Shown here: positions 59,940 to 64,000 of the stretch, piece by piece
Layout: every line of letters begins with the position of its first letter
How positions within the stretch are numbered: the stretch's first letter is position 1
Source: GCA-2705995 sp965661625
GTDB lineage: Bacteria; Bacteroidota; Bacteroidia; Flavobacteriales_G; Salibacteraceae
Direction: 5' to 3'
DNA: 64,000 nucleotides
NCBI GenBank assembly: GCA_965661625.1
Contig: CBFIEM010000014.1
Location: 1-64,000 of the forward strand
Program-made: the position numbers and the translations under genes
The notes under the pieces: generated by a model
Databases searched by the model: none
What the model was told of the DNA's origin: nothing
What the model saw: only the letters and a program-made list of their open reading frames with translations

Positions 59940-60058
59940 ACTGCAAGTATGGGGAAGAAACTCCATAAAAGTATTTCAGGAATGACAAAAAAAGTACTGG
60001 AAGCCAATAAAAAATGTTGAGCGTTCAATTCTTTTTAATGAGCGGTCAAATGTTAGAC

Positions 60059-60391
60059 TTAGGCTTTCCGAACGAACTCTGATTTCAGCGACATCAAGCC
60101 AAACCCATCAATTCTACAGTCTATATTATGATCACCTTCAACCAGTTTAATGTTCTTGACTTTTGTGCCTGCTTTAATCGGTTTTGGTGCACCTTTAACG
60201 GCTAAACTTTTAAGTAGGATAATGGAGTCTCCGTTAATTAACTGATTTCCATTTGCATTTTTCACAAGAATTCCACCAGCCTCATCGTTGGGATTCCATT
60301 CATGACCACATTCCGGACAGACTAATAAGGAATCCATAGGATATGCAAAAAGACCTTTGCATTCTGGACAAGGAGTAACGGGTTCTGACAT
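60059..60391 (-). CDS. yjdM: YjdM (PhnA-type) zinc-ribbon protein
   Basis: A 110-residue protein with an N-terminal zinc ribbon (CPEC...CPECGHEW) and a C-terminal SH3-like part with LINGDSIILLKSLAVKG and IKAGTKVKNIKLVEGDHNIDCRIDG, the layout of YjdM/PhnA. The family was named after phosphonate use, but that role is unproven. A TACATTCG element lies 17 nt upstream. Confidence 0.93.
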   Translation of the reverse strand: MSEPVTPCPECKGLFAYPMDSLLVCPECGHEWNPNDEAGGILVKNANGNQLINGDSIILLKSLAVKGAPKPIKAGTKVKNIKLVEGDHNIDCRIDGFGLMSLKSEFVRKA

Positions 60392-60408
60392 AGTGTATGT
60401 ATAGGTTA

Positions 60409-60416
60409 CGAATGTA
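60409..60416 (-). promoter_or_regulatory. -7 promoter element of yjdM
   Basis: TACATTCG (TAnnTTYG) on the minus strand, 17 nt before ATG 60391. Confidence 0.4.
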
Positions 60417-60529
60417 TTCTTTTCCTTTTAAGAATTTATCGCGTGTTTGGTATTTGTATTATGATACCGTTTTAAACATTCTCATTAAGAATTATAATTA
60501 ATATTATGTTAAGTAGCAAAAAAGAATAC

Positions 60530-60558
60530 GAAAAAGCCCCCGCTATTTACAGAGGCTT
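60530..60558 (-). terminator. Intrinsic terminator after the TPR gene
   Basis: On the minus strand AAGCCTCTG pairs with CGGGGGCTT (nine pairs, two G-T) around a 7-nt loop, followed by TTTTT. Confidence 0.75.
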
Positions 60559-60579
60559 TCAATTGATTCAAAACAAATT

Positions 60580-61755
60580 TTATTGTCCTGTAAGTTTCTT
60601 TTTAAGCTCCATGTATTTATCGTTCTCACCTACTTTAACATAGAGCTCCATTAACGTTTGCATTGTAGCTTGATCTTCCTGATTGAGTTCGTGAGCTCTT
60701 TCTAGGTATGGAATTGCATTCGCATATGATGCTTCTAATTCCTTTTTTAAACGCTCATAATTCTTAGTGTCTGTTGGCGGAAGATTATTAATTTCTTCTA
60801 CTAACGGCACAGACTGATTCACGTACATAGCGCCTAAATTATAATAAGCATCAAAATTCTTATCATCCAGCTCAATTGCTTTTTTATAGTCTGTGATAGC
60901 ATTCTCTAACTTCTCTTTCTTTTCATTGAGCGTGCCTCGTGCAAAATAATACGATGCATTCTCTGGCTCAGCTGCAATAGCCTTATCCAGCATCGTTAGC
61001 GCTTCATCAGTTTTACCTTGCTTTAAGTAAATGTTAATTTCTAAGGTTAAAAGTGACACTTCTTCTGGATACTTTTTACGTGCTTCAGTCAATATGGCTA
61101 ACGCTTCATCATAATTTTCGCGTTTCATCTCAATATTAGCCATACTAGCCCACATCGACGCACCATTGTAACCCAATTTTGCACACTCACGGTACTGTTC
61201 CATTGCTAAGTCAATTTGACCAGCTTGTTCAGCACTCAGTCCAACATTAAATATTGATACGGTATCAATTCGTTCAAATATCGAACTCATGATGTTTTCG
61301 CGTAAACGGAAATACTCAATGGCATTGGCGAAAGTTTTTGCTTGGTAATTAGCAATCCCCTCTTTAAACGCTAAGTCAGCATTCATTCCTTGCATGCCTT
61401 TTATTTCCTCAACATTGGTTCTCCGATCAGCTGTTTTTAACGCATTATTGAACGATTCTATGGATACTTTTAAAGCATCCTTTGAAATAGCCTCAATTGC
61501 TTCATTTTCTGATAAATGCAACTGCTGGTAAATTTTCCCCCTGTAATAATACATTTTGGGCTCGTTAGCAGTTTTCTCATGAGTCGCCGCCTCATCAATT
61601 ACTTGTTTAGCTTTTGTGAGATCTTCCTGACCGTTTGCACGATCTTGAAGGTAATACCGCAAGTAATTGGATGCGCTTGTAACATTGTTTGGTTGAGCAA
61701 ATGCCATTCCAGCACTTAGCATCATACCTATAAATAGAATTCCATTTTTCATCAT
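60580..61755 (-). CDS. Secreted tetratricopeptide repeat protein
   Basis: A 391-residue protein with signal peptide ending GMAFAQ and multiple TPR units (ANIEMKRENYDEALAILTEARKKYP, INIYLKQGKTDEALTMLDKAIAAEP, YYFARGTLNEKKEKLENAITDYKKAIELD, AYYNLGAMYVNQ). It is probably a periplasmic scaffold, and no partner can be named. It follows gyrA with a 39-nt gap that contains a TAAATTCG element (61790-61783), so it can be transcribed on its own. Confidence 0.9.
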   Translation of the reverse strand: MMKNGILFIGMMLSAGMAFAQPNNVTSASNYLRYYLQDRANGQEDLTKAKQVIDEAATHEKTANEPKMYYYRGKIYQQLHLSENEAIEAISKDALKVSIESFNNALKTADRRTNVEEIKGMQGMNADLAFKEGIANYQAKTFANAIEYFRLRENIMSSIFERIDTVSIFNVGLSAEQAGQIDLAMEQYRECAKLGYNGASMWASMANIEMKRENYDEALAILTEARKKYPEEVSLLTLEINIYLKQGKTDEALTMLDKAIAAEPENASYYFARGTLNEKKEKLENAITDYKKAIELDDKNFDAYYNLGAMYVNQSVPLVEEINNLPPTDTKNYERLKKELEASYANAIPYLERAHELNQEDQATMQTLMELYVKVGENDKYMELKKKLTGQ

Positions 61756-61782
61756 TCAGTCTATTTTTTTGCTTCGCTGGCG

Positions 61783-61790
61783 CGAATTTA
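61783..61790 (-). promoter_or_regulatory. -7 promoter element of the TPR gene after gyrA
   Basis: TAAATTCG (TAnnTTYG) on the minus strand, 27 nt before ATG 61755 and just after the gyrA stop. Confidence 0.35.
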
Positions 61791-61794
61791 AGGT

Positions 61795-64000
61795 TTATTC
61801 GGCGGAGTCCTGAGCATTTTCCGTGCCATTTTCAGGATTCTCTACTTCTCCTTCATGTTCAATTTCGCCATCGATTTCCTCATCCATATCACTTCCAGGG
61901 ACTTTCGCCACTGCTGCGATTGAATCTTTAGCTTTCAAATTGATCAAGCGGACACCTTGAGTTGCTCTCCCCATTGTGCGGACTTCAGATAGACTCAATC
62001 GAATCGTGATACCATTTCGATTAATGATCATTAAATCATCATCATCCGTAACATTTTTAACAGCGATTAATTTCCCTGTTTTTTCAGTGATCGTAATGGT
62101 TTTAACTCCTTTACCTCCACGATTCGTGATGCGATATTCATCTATACTTGTACGCTTTCCATAACCGTTTTCCGAAACAACCATTACGGTTGATTCTGAG
62201 TCATTCACGCAGATCATACCAATCACTTCATCTTCATCATGAGCCAGCGTAATTCCACGAACTCCAGAAGCTCCACGTCCCATTGATCGGACTTTGCTTT
62301 CTGGGAATCGAATAGCCCGTCCTGAACCTAATGCCAGTAATATATCACTGTCGCCAGTTGTTAGTTTTGCTTCAAGAAGTTCATCGCCTTCACGCACATT
62401 AATGGCTATAATTCCATTTGTACGTGGTCTTGAATATGCTTCGAGTGTGGTTTTCTTAATGACACCGTTCTTCGTACACATTACAATGAAGTGGTTTTCA
62501 TTGAACTCGGTGTCTTTTAGGTCAGGAACGTTTATGTAAGCTAGGATTTTATCATCCGGCTCAATATTAATCATGTTCTGAATGGCCCTTCCTTTGGATT
62601 GTTTTGTTCCTTCAGGAATTTCAAATACCCTCATCCAGAAACATTTCCCTTTCTGAGTGAAAATGAGCAAATAGTTATGCGTCATTGCGCTAAACATATC
62701 TTCCAAGAAGTCCTCATTACGCGTAGAGCTTCCTTTAGAACCCCTTCCACCACGAGCTTGTGAACGATACTCATTGAGCAGTGTGCGCTTCATGTATCCC
62801 AAGTGAGAAATGGTCACAACAACCTCTTCATTTGGAATCATATCTTCAATCTTGAAGTCTTCAGCAGCATAGACAATTTCAGTACGTCTCTCATCGCCGT
62901 ACTTTTCTTTCATCTCTACCAACTCCTCTTTGATAATATCCATTCTCAAACCTTCATCAGCAAGAACGCTTTCTAGGTAGGCAATGGTTTTCATCAATTC
63001 ATCGTATTCAGTGCGGATCTTATCACGCTCTAAACCGGTTAAACGTTGAAGGCGCATTTCAAGAATTGCCCGAGCTTGAATTTCTGACAATTTAAATTCG
63101 GACATCAGCCCTTCCCTGGCCTCTTCTCCTGTTTGTGAAGCTCGAATCAACTTGATTACGGCGTCTAAGTTGTCTAGCGCAATTAAAAGGCCTTCAAGTA
63201 TGTGGGCCCTTTCTTGTGCTTTACGCAACTCATATTGTGTTCTTCTAACCACTACTTCATGGCGGTGTTCCACGAAGTATTTAATCATGTCCTTCAAATT
63301 CAACATTTGTGGACGACCTTTTACAAGGGCTACGTTATTAACTGAAAATGAAGTCTGTAGCTGAGTATACTTGTATAAATTGTTTAATACAACATTGGTA
63401 ATTGCATCTTTCTTCAATTCATACACGATCCGCATACCATTGCGATCAGATTCATCGCGGATATCTGAAATGCCCTCTATTTTCTTATCATTAACGAGGT
63501 CTGCCGTTTTGATAATCATTTCGGCCTTATTGACCTGGTATGGGATCTCAGTAACAATAATACGCTCGCGACCGCTATCCGTTTCTTCCACATTAGCTTT
63601 TGCACGCATCACGATGCGACCCCTACCCGTTTCAAAGGCTGATTTAACGCCTTCGTAACCGTAGATTGTTCCTCCGGTGGGGAAATCGGGTGCTTTGATG
63701 TGTTGCATTAAACCTTCAACAGTTACATCGCGATCATTTATGTAAGCGATGGTAGCATCAACTGCTTCCGTAAGGTTATGTGGTGCCATATTTGTGGCCA
63801 TACCTACAGCAATTCCACTAGCTCCGTTTACCAGTAAACTCGGGATTTTTGAAGGCAAAACAACAGGCTCTTTAAGCGAGTCGTCAAAGTTTAGTGCGTA
63901 ATCAACGGTCTCTTTGTCGATATCAGCTAACATCTCCTCAGCAATCTTCCTCAGTCTAGCCTCTGTATAACGCATGGCAGCCGGGCTGTCGCCATCAACT
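61795..64000 (-). CDS. gyrA: DNA gyrase subunit A (5' end beyond the window)
   Basis: Cleavage-rejoining subunit of DNA gyrase. The visible part starts inside the breakage domain with DGDSPAAMRYTEARL. The active-site Tyr is the codon at 63969-63967. The quinolone-resistance region lies upstream, outside the window. The GyrA-box-like ARGGRG is in the C-terminal pinwheel (YRSQARGGRGSKGSS), followed by propeller blades (NRGGKGVKTITITEKTG, MGRATQGVRLINL) and an acidic tail. About 735 codons are visible. Confidence 0.97.
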   Translation of the reverse strand, partial: VDGDSPAAMRYTEARLRKIAEEMLADIDKETVDYALNFDDSLKEPVVLPSKIPSLLVNGASGIAVGMATNMAPHNLTEAVDATIAYINDRDVTVEGLMQHIKAPDFPTGGTIYGYEGVKSAFETGRGRIVMRAKANVEETDSGRERIIVTEIPYQVNKAEMIIKTADLVNDKKIEGISDIRDESDRNGMRIVYELKKDAITNVVLNNLYKYTQLQTSFSVNNVALVKGRPQMLNLKDMIKYFVEHRHEVVVRRTQYELRKAQERAHILEGLLIALDNLDAVIKLIRASQTGEEAREGLMSEFKLSEIQARAILEMRLQRLTGLERDKIRTEYDELMKTIAYLESVLADEGLRMDIIKEELVEMKEKYGDERRTEIVYAAEDFKIEDMIPNEEVVVTISHLGYMKRTLLNEYRSQARGGRGSKGSSTRNEDFLEDMFSAMTHNYLLIFTQKGKCFWMRVFEIPEGTKQSKGRAIQNMINIEPDDKILAYINVPDLKDTEFNENHFIVMCTKNGVIKKTTLEAYSRPRTNGIIAINVREGDELLEAKLTTGDSDILLALGSGRAIRFPESKVRSMGRGASGVRGITLAHDEDEVIGMICVNDSESTVMVVSENGYGKRTSIDEYRITNRGGKGVKTITITEKTGKLIAVKNVTDDDDLMIINRNGITIRLSLSEVRTMGRATQGVRLINLKAKDSIAAVAKVPGSDMDEEIDGEIEHEGEVENPENGTENAQDSAE

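Overview
The window is ordinary chromosomal DNA from a member of the Bacteroidota, most likely Flavobacteriales or a cryomorph-like relative. The signs are type IX secretion (T9SS) C-terminal sorting domains on several secreted proteins, a GldI-like prolyl isomerase next to an NrnA-type DHH phosphoesterase, an ABC permease fused to an M1 aminopeptidase, many lipoprotein signals of the SxC or GC type, and promoters of the Bacteroidota form TAnnTTTG. No phage, insertion sequence, CRISPR array, rRNA or tRNA was seen.

Layout. 1-5.6 kb: start of a membrane-protein gene, M13 peptidase, ribH with a small membrane protein, a membrane-anchored TPR protein, then recF-DUF721. 5.6-9.4 kb: ndk, then an overlapping operon nrnA-gldI-FKBP-FKBP. 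9.4-12 kb: RsmI-like methylase, LMW phosphatase, dnaA. 12-16.4 kb: thioesterase, a T9SS-secreted HEYGH peptidase, YigZ, ribD. 16.4-21.4 kb: operon prmC-barrel-ligA-DUF6913-dapA. 21.4-30 kb: ABC-F ATPase, a barrel protein, secreted endonuclease I, LpxL-type acyltransferase, prfC, a lipoprotein, PhoD phosphatase. 30-37 kb: icd, a Cro/CI-type regulator with palindromic operators facing a CsgG-like/LPP20 lipoprotein pair, corA and mscS. 37-43 kb: an accessory stretch with a CAP protein, two tandem copies of an unrecognised two-gene secreted cassette, and an Asp-box T9SS protein whose sorting domain is cut by an in-frame stop. 43-50 kb: DUF2911, TRIC-type channel, TetA-like MFS pump, ABC/M1 fusion with its ATPase. 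50-56 kb: RND tripartite efflux operon. 56-64 kb: cytochrome P460-like lipoprotein, small unknowns, CvfB-like protein, YjdM, a TPR protein, and gyrA running off the right edge.

How the genes fit together. Replication and repair genes (dnaA, recF, DUF721/dciA, ligA, gyrA) are scattered among cell-envelope and protein-folding genes. The envelope theme is strong: three consecutive FKBP lipoproteins, T9SS cargo, efflux systems, mechanosensitive and metal channels, and the CsgG/LPP20 module with its regulator.

Most notable signals: (i) ten genes have a TAnnTTYG -7 element ending only 4-5 nt before the start codon, which predicts leaderless mRNAs and corrects several start sites; (ii) the regulator-CsgG-LPP20 locus with repeated GTTTAC-N4-GTAAAC operators, one covering the regulator's own promoter; (iii) the tandemly duplicated secreted cassette, with a near-identical leader and signal peptide but diverged mature proteins and a hairpin after the first gene of each copy; (iv) the stop codon in a T9SS sorting domain.
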